Positions 44,872 to 53,296 of a stretch of 64,000 nucleotides of DNA are shown one piece after another. How positions within the stretch are numbered: position 1 is the stretch's first letter; every line of letters begins with the position of its first letter. The notes below the pieces were generated by a model that searched no databases, was not told the DNA's origin, and was given only the letters and a program-made list of their open reading frames with translations. The stretch spans positions 992,001-1,056,000 of the forward strand of contig NZ_JAHDTI010000001.1 of the NCBI RefSeq assembly GCF_018531495.1, read 5' to 3'. Position numbers and translations under genes: made by a program. Source of the stretch: Nonomuraea sediminis (lineage in GTDB: Bacteria; Actinomycetota; Actinomycetes; Streptosporangiales; Streptosporangiaceae).

Positions 44872-45275
44872 GTGGGCACGAGGCCTTCACGGCGGGCCGC
44901 GCCGGCCCGCCGTTCGGCATGCCCATCACCTTCCGGCTGCCGGACCTGCCGCTGGTGCGGCACCTCGCCCAGGACTACGCGCGACGGCTCGGGCTGGACG
45001 AGGAGACCGTGGGCGACCTGGTCATCGCCGTCAACGAGGTGGCCACGAACGCCGTCACCCACGGCTCCCAGGCCGGGCGGCTGCGCACCTGGCTGGACGG
45101 CACCGACCTGGTCATCGAGATCCACGACGACGGGACGTGGAAGCCAGGCCCCAAACCGGGGGCCGTCGGCGGGATGGGACTGTGGGTGGCCAGGCGGCTG
45201 TCCGCGCACCTGACGGTCCGGGCCGGCGCCGCGGGCAGCACCGTGGTGATGCGCTTCCCCGCCAGGACGCACTGA
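44868..45275 (+). CDS. RsbW-like anti-sigma factor / serine kinase
   Basis: This is a 135-residue GHKL ATPase. The N box is AVNEVATNAVTH, the G1 region is EIHDDGTWKPG and the G2 box is GGMGLWVARRL. It overlaps the sigma gene by 4 bases (GTGA), so it is almost certainly the cognate anti-sigma factor. It should be controlled by STAS proteins such as that at 43602. No terminator is obvious in the 37 bases to the next gene. Confidence 0.9.
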   Translation: MSGHEAFTAGRAGPPFGMPITFRLPDLPLVRHLAQDYARRLGLDEETVGDLVIAVNEVATNAVTHGSQAGRLRTWLDGTDLVIEIHDDGTWKPGPKPGAVGGMGLWVARRLSAHLTVRAGAAGSTVVMRFPARTH

Positions 45276-45312
45276 GCCCGGACCCTTCCGGTTGCTTACT
45301 GGTCGGCGACAC

Positions 45313-45750
45313 TCAGCAGGTGTCGAAGTAGCGCTGCTTGACGATGCTCTCTCTAACGCGGTTGCGGCCGCTCTCGGCTGAGCTCGAGTCGGCGGATGTG
45401 CCGGTTACCGTGAAATAGACCGGGGATATCTGGTTTGGGCTGTAGTTGGTCTGTGCCGGGGTGTAGGAAACCTCGACCATGGTGGTCCAGTCGCCGCTTC
45501 TGCCCAGAACGGCGTTGGGCGTGGTGTAGATGGCGACAAAACTGTTGTTCTCCAGCGCCCTCTTGGCGAACGAGCGGGCATCCTTGGGGCACATGTTCTT
45601 GGCGAAGTAGCCCGCGTGCCAGGCCAGCGTGGCGCTGTTCGTGGTCGTCGAGGTGGTAGCGGTGGCGATATTGGTCGCGGCACTTGCCGAGACGACCGCA
45701 GTGATCGCCGCGAAAACCAGCGTCAGGTGGGACCTTTGGCGGATGTTCAT
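45313..45750 (-). CDS. Small exported protein of unknown function
   Basis: This is a 145-residue protein with a signal peptide (HLTLVFAAITAVVSASA) and a mature region rich in Thr, Ser, Asn and Tyr. Two Cys (NMCPKDA and the C-terminal residue) may pair. GGAGC precedes the ATG. The codons are less GC-biased than in neighbours, and the gene borders a low-GC scar, so it may be acquired. I do not recognise the family. Confidence 0.65.
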   Translation of the reverse strand: MNIRQRSHLTLVFAAITAVVSASAATNIATATTSTTTNSATLAWHAGYFAKNMCPKDARSFAKRALENNSFVAIYTTPNAVLGRSGDWTTMVEVSYTPAQTNYSPNQISPVYFTVTGTSADSSSAESGRNRVRESIVKQRYFDTC

Positions 45751-46082
45751 CGGTTGCTCCGTCCCTTCGGCCAGCGTGATCTGACAGCCTTATTTGATTT
45801 GATGAGCCAAGGATGAATACGTCCGATCCGGTAGGCGTGAGAGGCGTATCGCTACGCAATCAATTACGCTCATGGCCGCCTGAGGCGGTCAATGACGAAA
45901 GAGTAAAACGGCAACCAATGCTGAGCAAGTCTGCGGCTCGGCAATTATTGAGCCTGGAATTGTTTACCCGTTGCCCGGCTGCAAGCTTTTGGCTATCAAT
46001 TCTGTTGGACATCCTTTGTGGTCGAGCCGTTCAGGGTGATGCAAAATCGCTTGCATAGCATCGTCGCTACCGTTCGAATGGC
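45751..46082. other. Low-GC intergenic scar without a convincing gene
   Basis: About 330 bases of clearly lower GC than the rest of the window. The only long frame (45813-46058, plus, 81 codons) begins after AAGG but shows no recognisable protein features and mixed codon use, so it is not called. With the fragments at 46083-46320 this looks like a site of past insertion and deletion. Confidence 0.5.
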
Positions 46083-46196
46083 TCAAGCCTTTGACAGTGC
46101 TTCAAAGAGATCGTTCATATTGACTTTTGCCTCACGCGGATTGTCCAGCATCTCAATCGGGATATCACCGTCGACCTCTGCACGGACCCGCCACAC
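46083..46196 (-). pseudogene. C-terminal fragment of an unknown gene, cut at an IS remnant
   Basis: The minus strand encodes 37 residues ending DLFEALSKA at a TGA (46083-46085), with VRAEVDGDIPIEMLDNP before it. It reads like a genuine soluble protein tail, but its upstream part runs straight into the transposase remnant in another frame. The parent gene is not identified. Confidence 0.45.
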
Positions 46197-46320
46197 GGCG
46201 AATCAGCAGGCGTCTGCCGTGAAACGTCAGCCGGGCGTTGGCGTGACACACCAAGACCTCCGAGCGTTGGTGAAGCGGCAAGCTCCACTACGCCCGGAGG
46301 TCTTCATGATCAACGCACTA
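46190..46320 (-). mobile_element. 5' remnant of an IS481-family insertion sequence
   Basis: On the minus strand a GTG at 46251, preceded by GGAGG, starts a frame reading CHANARLTFHGRRLLIRRV, the characteristic N-terminus of IS481-type transposases. Homology stops after about 20 codons, near 46192. Upstream, 46254-46266 and 46291-46303 form a 12-of-13 inverted repeat, and the outer end is probably near 46320. Only the first part of the element remains; more than 900 bases are missing. Confidence 0.65.
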
Positions 46321-46355
46321 TCGCCAGGCTTCATCAAGATCTTGGCCAGGTACGG

Positions 46356-46547
46356 CTAGCGCCTGGCCCTGCTCCGCCAGCCGGAGCCGCGGAAGCTGGC
46401 CGTACCGATGCCCGCCTGGTGTAGCGCGAGCAGCGTCAGTCCGAGCAGCACCAGCGTCATGCCGCTGATGCCGCCGGGGATGCGGACGTTGACCAGGTCG
46501 AGCAGGAAGCCAAGACCGAAGATGATCGCCGCGACCACTGCGAGCAT
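46356..46547 (-). CDS. Small membrane protein of unknown function
   Basis: This is a 63-residue protein with two hydrophobic helices (AVVAAIIFGLGFLLDLV and MTLVLLGLTLLALHQ) and a basic C-terminal tail. It is the last gene of a leftward trio with 46554 and 47143; spacing is 6 to 7 bases. It may anchor or partner the two coiled proteins encoded upstream. Confidence 0.6.
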   Translation of the reverse strand: MLAVVAAIIFGLGFLLDLVNVRIPGGISGMTLVLLGLTLLALHQAGIGTASFRGSGWRSRARR

Positions 46548-46553
46548 GGCAGC

Positions 46554-47135
46554 TCACCTCGTCCCTGACAGCGTCATGAGGCGCTCCAGGACGCCACGGT
46601 AGTCCTGCAGGGCCTGTCGCATCTGCTCGGTGTCGCCGTCCCGCCAGCTCTCGCGCAGCCTGCTGGTGCGGGCGTGCAGCGAGCTGGTCAGCGACTCCAC
46701 GACCTCCTCGACCAGGCCGTCGGCCTGCTGGACGGCTTCGGTCGGGTTGTCGACGAAGGCCGACTGCACGTCCCGCCAGCGCTGCTGCAGCACCTCGGGG
46801 TCCTGCTCGATCAGCTGCGCCTCACCCGTCATCCCCTCGTGCTCTCCCATGTACGGCATGCCCGTCGTGTCCCGGTCGGCTTCCGCGTACGGCATGTCCG
46901 GGTCGGCTTCGGCGTACGGGTCGGCGTCGTCCTCAGGTTTTGCCTGCGGTGTGCCGAGCGGCTCCGGGTCCGGGTCCATCCGGGGTCTGGCCTCGGGGCC
47001 GGAGTGCATGCCTGATTCGGGCTCGTGGTCCGGGTCCCTCCGGGGCCGCGCCTCCGGACCGTTGTCCAGGACGTCGCCCGGCTGGTCGTAGTCGTCCGTC
47101 CGCTGGGGCGGGACCTCGTACTCTTCCCTGCGCAT
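46554..47135 (-). CDS. Hypothetical protein with acidic repeats and a conserved helical domain
   Basis: This is a 193-residue protein. The first 95 residues are rich in Asp, Glu and Pro, with repeats such as GPEARPR-DPD-EPE (twice) and PYAEADPD/PYAEADRD, and are probably disordered. The C-terminal 85 residues are helical: QRWRDVQSAFVDNPTEAV and MRQALQDYRGVLERL. The same helical pattern occurs in the next gene upstream, so the two are paralogs. The function is unknown. Confidence 0.7.
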   Translation of the reverse strand: MRREEYEVPPQRTDDYDQPGDVLDNGPEARPRRDPDHEPESGMHSGPEARPRMDPDPEPLGTPQAKPEDDADPYAEADPDMPYAEADRDTTGMPYMGEHEGMTGEAQLIEQDPEVLQQRWRDVQSAFVDNPTEAVQQADGLVEEVVESLTSSLHARTSRLRESWRDGDTEQMRQALQDYRGVLERLMTLSGTR

Positions 47136-47142
47136 ATGTTCG

Positions 47143-47688
47143 TCACCGTCCTTGGGTGGTCTCTTGGAGCAGCTCGTCGAACAGCACGCGGTAGTGCACC
47201 ATCGCCTGGCGGAGATCCTCGGTGGAGGCCTCCTTCCTGGCGGCGTGCCCGCTGATCTCGTGAGCCTTCCTGTAGTGGTCGAGCGTCTCCGCGTGCCCGA
47301 CCGACAGGTCGGACAGTTTCTGCTCGAAGTTCTCCGTCGGGTATCCGCGCTCGGACATGACGGCCGTGACCAGCTGGTCGGCCTCGGTCACCGCGAACCC
47401 GGGCGCGTCGACGAAGCGCTCCTGCACCTCGCTCCAGCGCTGCGCGTAGCCGTCGCGTGACTCCTCGGCCAGCGGACGGATGTCCAGCTCGGAGTGGCGT
47501 TGCTCGCGGGCGAGGAGCTCCTGCTCCGCCTCCCGCCTGTTGTCGTGCTCGGCGATCAGCCGGTCGTATTCGGGGCCGAAACGTGAGCGCAGCTGGTCGC
47601 GCCGCCGCTGCCTGATGACGAGGGCCGCCACCAGCGCCACGGCGACCAGCGCGATCACGACGACGGCCACCCAGATCAGGGTGGTCAT
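47143..47688 (-). CDS. Membrane-anchored helical protein, paralog of 46554
   Basis: This is a 181-residue protein with one N-terminal membrane helix (about 4-26) followed by a basic stop-transfer RQRRRDQ and a long helical cytoplasmic region. The domain QRWSEVQERFVDAPGFAV, with AMVHYRVLFDELL at the end, matches the C-terminal domain of the 46554 protein. The pair is common in actinomycetes but unassigned. It is co-directional with 46554, with a 7-base gap. Confidence 0.7.
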   Translation of the reverse strand: MTTLIWVAVVVIALVAVALVAALVIRQRRRDQLRSRFGPEYDRLIAEHDNRREAEQELLAREQRHSELDIRPLAEESRDGYAQRWSEVQERFVDAPGFAVTEADQLVTAVMSERGYPTENFEQKLSDLSVGHAETLDHYRKAHEISGHAARKEASTEDLRQAMVHYRVLFDELLQETTQGR

Positions 47689-47746
47689 ATCGGTTCGCCT
47701 CCCGGTCGTTTCCCTGAACCGGGCGACTGCCCTCAGAAAGCCGGAA

Positions 47747-48172
47747 CTAACGCTCTTCGAGCCCTCGTTCGGCCGCGTCCAGCACGGCTGCGATGTGAGA
47801 GCCCGATGGTGCCGCCGGGACCTCGACGAATCCCCCGGCCGGGTCGTAGTCGACGTCCAGCCCCGCCTCGACCAGCCGCCGCGCCCACCGCAGCGCCGTG
47901 TTCAACCGCTCGGCCGCCGGCGCCTTCCCCTGCGCCGCGGCGGACAGGTTCCGCAGGTTCGTGGCGGGCCCCGACTGGGAGTGCGCCCGCGTCAGCTTCC
48001 ACGGCAGGGCGGCGCTGTGGTCCAGCATCGGCTTGGCCAGCCCCGCGGCACGCTTGGCCTGCAGCACACCCGACTCGCTCACGCCGAAATGCGCGGCCAG
48101 CTCCTGCACGCTCATGCCCCTGGCCACCAGCCGGACCAGCTCGTCCCGATCGATGGTCGCCCTGCGCCCCAC
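47747..48172 (-). CDS. Helix-turn-helix DNA-binding protein
   Basis: This is a 141-residue protein with an N-terminal HTH ([19 protein letters not shown] then [17 protein letters not shown]) and a C-terminal helical domain. The GTG at 48172 has GGAGG 5 bases ahead. Frames reading further upstream run through the tRNA gene on the wrong strand and are artefacts. Its target is unknown. Confidence 0.65.
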   Translation of the reverse strand: MGRRATIDRDELVRLVARGMSVQELAAHFGVSESGVLQAKRAAGLAKPMLDHSAALPWKLTRAHSQSGPATNLRNLSAAAQGKAPAAERLNTALRWARRLVEAGLDVDYDPAGGFVEVPAAPSGSHIAAVLDAAERGLEER

Positions 48173-48266
48173 CGCCACCTCCGCTCGCTCCCGCCGTTGT
48201 ACGCGGGTGGTTCCGATGTGCGCTAAGGTTATGACGTCCCGCCCCGCAGGGGGCGCCGGACACGAC

Positions 48267-48343
<77 letters not shown>

Positions 48344-48362
48344 GGTTTTCACTGGTCGAGCA

Positions 48363-48391
48363 GGGTGTCGCCCATCAGGGTGGCACCCTTT
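48363..48391 (+). terminator. Terminator after tRNA-Pro
   Basis: GGGTGTCGCC (48363-48372) pairs with GGTGGCACCC (48379-48388) over ten positions, two being G-U, with a CATCAG loop and TTT after it. It lies 20 bases past the tRNA 3' end. Confidence 0.6.
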
Positions 48392-48601
48392 CGCATTGCT
48401 GAGTGACCAACTGGGTGACCATCACTTGAAGATCTTGCCCATCGCCGCAGCTCCGTCGACGATCTGCTTGCGTTAGACGGTCTCACGCGAGGATTCAGGC
48501 CGCGCCGGCCTCGTGAAGCTCCCTGAGGACGGTGGGTTACGGCCGTGCGAGGCCAAGCTCGCGGTGGCGAGGTGCCAGCACATCCCGCTTAACATGCATG
48601 G
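48392..48601. pseudogene. Gene debris downstream of tRNA-Pro (possible integrase tail)
   Basis: The minus strand holds a 16-residue tail RKQIVDGAAAMGKIFK ending at 48422, with a stop just upstream, and a second tail PTVLRELHEAGAA ending at 48495, also with a stop just upstream. The first resembles the end of a tyrosine recombinase, which would fit an element once integrated at this tRNA, but the match is too short to be sure. No intact gene is present in this stretch. Confidence 0.3.
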
Positions 48602-48727
48602 ATGAGGTTTTCGCCAGGCGCACTGTTCGAAGTCGAGGCCACCGTGTCCGCCTGGCGGCAAGGCGACGCCCGGCTGACGCTGACCATGCGGGAGATCCTC
48701 GACGGAATCTCCCGACCGACGTGCTGA
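48602..48727 (+). CDS. Possible small ORF overlapping the start of the LuxR gene
   Basis: A 41-codon frame (MRFSPGALFEVEATVSAW and on) with normal G/C third-position bias ends at a TGA inside the first codons of the regulator at 48721. It may be a coupled small protein, or the true 5' part of an older, longer gene. The ribosome site is weak and no family is recognised. Confidence 0.3.
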   Translation: MRFSPGALFEVEATVSAWRQGDARLTLTMREILDGISRPTC

Positions 48728-49683
48728 GCGCGGCAGGGCTGAGCGTCGAGGAGGAGGCCGCCTACCGGCTTCTGGTCAGGACCGCCGGGGTCGAGCCCGC
48801 CGAGCTGGCAGAAGAGCTCGGCGTCGAGAGCGAGGCGGCGCGACGGGCGCTCGGTTCCCTGCTCGCCAAAGGCCTGGCACGCGCCATACCGGGAGAGCCC
48901 GACAGGTTCACCGCCGTCGCACCCGACGTCGCGCTCGCGGCCCTGCTGCACAGGCGGCAGGAGGAGGTGGACCGGGCCAGGCAGGCCGTGGAGCAGCTCA
49001 CAGGGGAATACCTGGCCCATTCGCGGCGCCGCGAGGCCGCCCAGCTGATCGAGGTGATCACCAGCAGGACGGCGCTGCGCGAGCAGTTGCGCCTGCTGCA
49101 GGACAACGCCCGCCACGAGGTCGTCAGCCTCTGCCGGGCTGGGCACGTGGCGATGACCTCGCAGGAGAACACCGAGGAACTGGCCGCGCTGCGACGTGGG
49201 GTGGGCTACCGCGTCCTGTACGAACGCGCCCTGCTCGAGGAGCCTGGCATGCTGATCAACCTCGCCGACGGGATCAAGCTGGGCGAGCAGGCGCGTGCCC
49301 TGCCCGCCCTGCCCGTGCGGATGATCATCGCGGACGGCGAGCTGGGCGTGCTCCCGCTGATCCAGCACACCGGTGGGCTGACCCAGCTCACCGCGGCGCT
49401 GATCAGGCCCAGCAGCCTGCTGGACGCGCTCAAGGCTCTGTTCGAGAGCCTCTGGGAGCGGGCCACCCCCGTCAGTCTCACCACGCCAGGCAGCCCGCTC
49501 GACTCCGACCACCTCTACCTGCTGTCGCTGCTGGTGGCGGGTGTGCCTGACAAGTCGATCGCCACGCAACTGAAGGTGTCGCACAGGACCGTCCAGCGCC
49601 GGATCACCCACCTGATGGAGCAGGCGGGCGCCCAGACCAGGATGCAGCTGGCCTGGCACGCCGCCCGCGAGAACTGGCTGTGA
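48721..49683 (+). CDS. TrmB-LuxR type transcriptional regulator
   Basis: This is a 320-residue regulator with an N-terminal TrmB-like winged helix (about 5-65, EEEAAYRLLVRTAG, AEELGVESEAARRALGSL), a central phospholipase-D-like ligand region, and a C-terminal LuxR helix-turn-helix (KSIATQLKVSHRTVQRRITH). It probably senses a small molecule. GTG 48721 matches the usual start; no strong ribosome site is seen. It converges with the subtilisin gene 4 bases away. Confidence 0.83.
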   Translation: MLSAAGLSVEEEAAYRLLVRTAGVEPAELAEELGVESEAARRALGSLLAKGLARAIPGEPDRFTAVAPDVALAALLHRRQEEVDRARQAVEQLTGEYLAHSRRREAAQLIEVITSRTALREQLRLLQDNARHEVVSLCRAGHVAMTSQENTEELAALRRGVGYRVLYERALLEEPGMLINLADGIKLGEQARALPALPVRMIIADGELGVLPLIQHTGGLTQLTAALIRPSSLLDALKALFESLWERATPVSLTTPGSPLDSDHLYLLSLLVAGVPDKSIATQLKVSHRTVQRRITHLMEQAGAQTRMQLAWHAARENWL

Positions 49684-49686
49684 CGG

Positions 49687-52600
49687 TCAGTACGCCCTGA
49701 TCACCGTCTGCGTGACCTGGTTGCCGCCGGAGTCGGTGGCGGTGACGCGAAGTGACGGATGCGGGCGGAGGACGACCGCGTTGTAGCGGCCGTGGCCGAG
49801 CGGGAGAACCGCCTGCCTGTGCCAGGTCGCGCCGTCGTCATAGGACAGCTCCAGCCGCAGGTCCTTGGCGGTCAACCCGCTCACGCCCTGCTGGTGCCGT
49901 ACGGCCAGGCCGAGCAGGCCGGGCCGCACGTCGTAGTCGACCTGCAGCAGCGGCAGCACCTGCTGGCCCTGCTTCGACCTGAACGTCCAGGCTGTCTCTG
50001 TCGCGATCGCCCGCGTCCATTCCTCGGAGGTCCGCTTGGTGGACAGTTCGAGGCGGTATTCGGCCTCCTGCGGCACGGCGGGGAAGGCGCCCCAGGCGGC
50101 GTCGCGTTCCTCGACGAGCTTGCCGTCCCTCAGGAACCTGGCCGAGGTGCTGTCGTTGTCGACCCCTGCGCGGGAGACGTGGCCGGAGGCGTCGACGAAC
50201 TCGGGGACGCGGATCTCCAGGGTGTCGCCCTTGCGGATCGAGGGGGCCAGCCAGTCGGGGATGGCGGGCCGTACAACGGGCGCGTGCCAGCTCTCGCTGA
50301 CCTGCTGACCGGGCTGGTAGGTGCGGGGCGGCTCGGTCAGCCCGTCCCGCAACTGGTTCATGTCGTCCCAGATGAACTGGTGGTTGACGATGTGCTGCCA
50401 GAAGGAGCCGTCCGCGCTGACGTACTCGGCCCGTCGCAACGGCGTCTTCACGATCCGCTGCGTCTCCATCTGGTTGCCCAGGGAGTAGGCCTGCCAGGGC
50501 CGCCAGCCGAACCGCTGCTCCTTGGCCCACTCGAAACCGCCCGTGTCCTGATATTTCGTATCCACGCGTGCGGTGTTGCGGTTGCTCACCTCGTGCACGA
50601 TCTTGTCCGGGATGTGCCCGCTGGAGACCTGCATGACGTCATAGAGGTACGGCGAGGCCATCGTCCCGCTGATGTCCAGCAGGGCGTGCCCCTTCCTGAC
50701 CTGTTCGAGCAGCCGTTGCCCGTGATCGTTGGTGATCAGCATGACCGGGATGGGCAGCGACACGTTCTTCGGGTTCCATCCACGCGCGAGCGCGTCGTCG
50801 GGACTCATCACGATGATCGCGGCGACCGCTCCCGCCTTCACCGCCGCCTCAGCGGCGTCTTCCCAGGTAACCGACGGGTCGCTCATCACGGCGACCTTGC
50901 CCCGAGCGCCGTCCGCCCCCTCTGCGAGCTGCCACAGGTGACGGCCCTCCAGGCCGGGCGAGCCGCCCAGAAAGCCCATCGGGTACGAGGTGGCCGCCAC
51001 CCGCGCGGAGATCTTCGGCGCGACCAGTTGCCAGCGGGAGGCGAACTCGAACGTGCCCTCGCTGACCGGCTGGGTCGGCGAGACGTTGAGCCCCTCGACG
51101 ACGTCGAAGTCCATGACGCCCTGGGAGATCTTGCGCGAGCCGAAGGCGCGGTAGGTGAAGTAGGTGAAGATGCCCACCTGCTCCGCCGGCTCGCTCACCT
51201 TGACGGTGACGGGGCTGGTCTTGCGGTAGTCGAGGACCACTTCCAGGTCGCGGTCGACCTTGAGCTCAGGAATGACGACGAGCCCGTCGCGCGGGTGCAT
51301 GCGGCCCCACCCCCCGCTCGCGAGGTTGATCGCCTGTGTCATGTACGTGCCCTCGGAGACCTCGACGGTCAGACCCTGCTCGGGCACCCAGGTGAAGACG
51401 TCGTCCTGCTGCGAGGCGCCGAACATCGACAGGGTGTCGGTGCCGGTGGGCTTGCCGGCCGCGTCCACGGCGGTGAAGTGGACGCTGTGCTGGGGCCCCT
51501 TCCAGGTGAGTGCGAGGGTGGTGTGCACGCTCTCGGACCCCGCGGTCGCGGTGACAAGCCCGCCGTACCTGCCGAAGGGCAGCTTGGCCAGGTCCACGCG
51601 GACCTGGACGTCAGCGGTGCCACCGGCCGCGACGGTGACGCTCTGCGCGCTGAGCACGGCGCTGTCGAGGGTGCTGGAGAGCGCAAGCGTGACCGGCGCC
51701 GCCGTGCCGTTGGTGTAAGTGATCGTGCCCTCGGCTGTGCCTGTGCCCTCACCCTTCTGGTGCTTGCCGAGGTTGACCACGCCCGTGGCCGTCACGCCCT
51801 GCCGTACTGCCCGCGCCACATCGAGCCTGCCCGCGCCCGCGTCGTCGACCTGCTGGCCGGCGATCAGCTTGGCCGAGTCCACCAGGGCGTCCTTGATCTG
51901 CCCCGCCTTCCACTCCGGATGGCGTTGCTTGAGGATCGCGGCGGCCCCCGCCACGTGCGGGGTGGCCATGGAGGTGCCCGACGCGGCCGTGTAGTTCTCG
52001 TCGACGGGCTGGCCCATGCTGGTGCCCTTCGCCCTGGCCGCGACGATGCCCACGCCCGGCGCCGTGAGGTCCGGCTTGGGCGCGTCGTCCAGACGCGGAC
52101 CCCTGCTGGAGAAGGCCGCGAGGGCGTCGTTGCGGTCCACGGCGCCGACGGTAAGCGCGGAGGTCGCCGCTCCCGGGCTGCCCACGGAGTAGGACGTGCC
52201 GTTGTTGCCCGCCGCGACCACGAAGAGCGCACCGGTCCGCTCGGTGAGATTGTCGACGGCAAGGCTGAGCGGGTCTGTGCCGTCGGTGACGTCACCGCCG
52301 AGGCTCATGTTGATCACCGACGCGCCCTCGGCGGCGGCCCACTCCATGCCCTCGATGACGCCGGACATGGTGCCGGACCCGTCGTCGCCGAGCACCTTGC
52401 CGATGATCAGCTCGGCGCCCGGGGCAACGCCCTTCTTACCGTCCCCGCCCGCGATGGTGGCGGCCACGTGGGTGCCGTGCCCGTAGGCGTCGTTCACGTC
52501 CGGGTCGCCGGTGAACACCTTGGTCTCCTTGACCCGGCCCACGAGATCCTGGTGGGTCGCGTCGACTCCGGTGTCGAGTACGGCGACCTTGACGCCCTTG

Positions 52601-53196
52601 CCGTCGTAGCCGGCCTGCCATGCCTCAGGCGCGCCCACCTGCGGCACGCTGTGATCGAGCGAGGCCTTGACCTTGGCGTCGAGCCAGATCTTCGACACGC
52701 CCTGGGCCAGGCTCACCCGCTCCGCGTCCAGGGACTTCCACAGCTGGCCGATCGTGCGCTTGTCCGCCGAGACGGCGCGCCCGTTGATGCTCTCCAGCGG
52801 AGTGGTGGTCCTGGTGGACATGCCGTCGTAGACGAACAGCAGTGGCAGCTTGTCCGTCGTCGCGTCGTCGTAGCCCTGCTCGATCAGGTCGGTGACGGAG
52901 AACAGGCTCGGGTCCAGCCGCTTGGCCGCCAGGTAGGGCACCATGTCGGTCGGAACGACCCGCAGCTCGCCGTTCTCCTCGGTGGTCTGGAAGCCCATCC
53001 GGTCACGGCCGGGCCCTGGCTTCACCTCTACCGTGTGCCTGCCCTGCTCCGCCTCCCTGACGGTCACCACGTCGCCGGTGATCAAGGTGACGCGGTGGAC
53101 ATCAGAAGCGGCGGGCTGCGCCGCCGCCGGTAACGGGGAACTCAGCAGGGCGGCGGCGGATACTCCCACCGCCGCCACATGTGCGGACCAGTGCAT
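49687..53196 (-). CDS. Large secreted subtilisin-like serine protease (S8)
   Basis: This is an 1169-residue exported protease. A signal peptide (about 1-27) and prodomain precede the catalytic domain (about 190-470). The triad is D208 (AVLDTGVD), H240 (YGHGTHVA) and S409 (ASGTSMATPHVAG), with oxyanion N331 (AAGNNG). A PA-type insert at about 760-860 (IIVMSPDD, PIPVMLIT) and further beta domains extend to the C-terminus. The protein resembles the streptomycete S8 proteases of about 1100-1250 residues. It likely degrades extracellular protein. No GGAGG lies before the ATG. Confidence 0.92.
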   Translation of the reverse strand: MHWSAHVAAVGVSAAALLSSPLPAAAQPAASDVHRVTLITGDVVTVREAEQGRHTVEVKPGPGRDRMGFQTTEENGELRVVPTDMVPYLAAKRLDPSLFSVTDLIEQGYDDATTDKLPLLFVYDGMSTRTTTPLESINGRAVSADKRTIGQLWKSLDAERVSLAQGVSKIWLDAKVKASLDHSVPQVGAPEAWQAGYDGKGVKVAVLDTGVDATHQDLVGRVKETKVFTGDPDVNDAYGHGTHVAATIAGGDGKKGVAPGAELIIGKVLGDDGSGTMSGVIEGMEWAAAEGASVINMSLGGDVTDGTDPLSLAVDNLTERTGALFVVAAGNNGTSYSVGSPGAATSALTVGAVDRNDALAAFSSRGPRLDDAPKPDLTAPGVGIVAARAKGTSMGQPVDENYTAASGTSMATPHVAGAAAILKQRHPEWKAGQIKDALVDSAKLIAGQQVDDAGAGRLDVARAVRQGVTATGVVNLGKHQKGEGTGTAEGTITYTNGTAAPVTLALSSTLDSAVLSAQSVTVAAGGTADVQVRVDLAKLPFGRYGGLVTATAGSESVHTTLALTWKGPQHSVHFTAVDAAGKPTGTDTLSMFGASQQDDVFTWVPEQGLTVEVSEGTYMTQAINLASGGWGRMHPRDGLVVIPELKVDRDLEVVLDYRKTSPVTVKVSEPAEQVGIFTYFTYRAFGSRKISQGVMDFDVVEGLNVSPTQPVSEGTFEFASRWQLVAPKISARVAATSYPMGFLGGSPGLEGRHLWQLAEGADGARGKVAVMSDPSVTWEDAAEAAVKAGAVAAIIVMSPDDALARGWNPKNVSLPIPVMLITNDHGQRLLEQVRKGHALLDISGTMASPYLYDVMQVSSGHIPDKIVHEVSNRNTARVDTKYQDTGGFEWAKEQRFGWRPWQAYSLGNQMETQRIVKTPLRRAEYVSADGSFWQHIVNHQFIWDDMNQLRDGLTEPPRTYQPGQQVSESWHAPVVRPAIPDWLAPSIRKGDTLEIRVPEFVDASGHVSRAGVDNDSTSARFLRDGKLVEERDAAWGAFPAVPQEAEYRLELSTKRTSEEWTRAIATETAWTFRSKQGQQVLPLLQVDYDVRPGLLGLAVRHQQGVSGLTAKDLRLELSYDDGATWHRQAVLPLGHGRYNAVVLRPHPSLRVTATDSGGNQVTQTVIRAY

Positions 53197-53296
53197 GGGG
53201 GGTGAACCTCTCGTATCAACAACTAGTGATCACGAGAGTGGGCGATGGCGGACCTTGCTCGCCAGCACTCAGACCTGCCGTTTATCTGCCATGTCG

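Noticed and set aside
45813..46058. 81-codon plus-strand frame in the low-GC scar
   Set aside because: It has an AAGG before the ATG but no recognisable features, and its codon use does not look selected; too weak to call a gene.
49759..53133. 1124-codon plus-strand frame opposite the subtilisin gene
   Set aside because: It is the antisense shadow of a gene with a complete signal peptide and catalytic triad; its translation is low-complexity G/R/H/V-rich, as expected from a high-GC complement.
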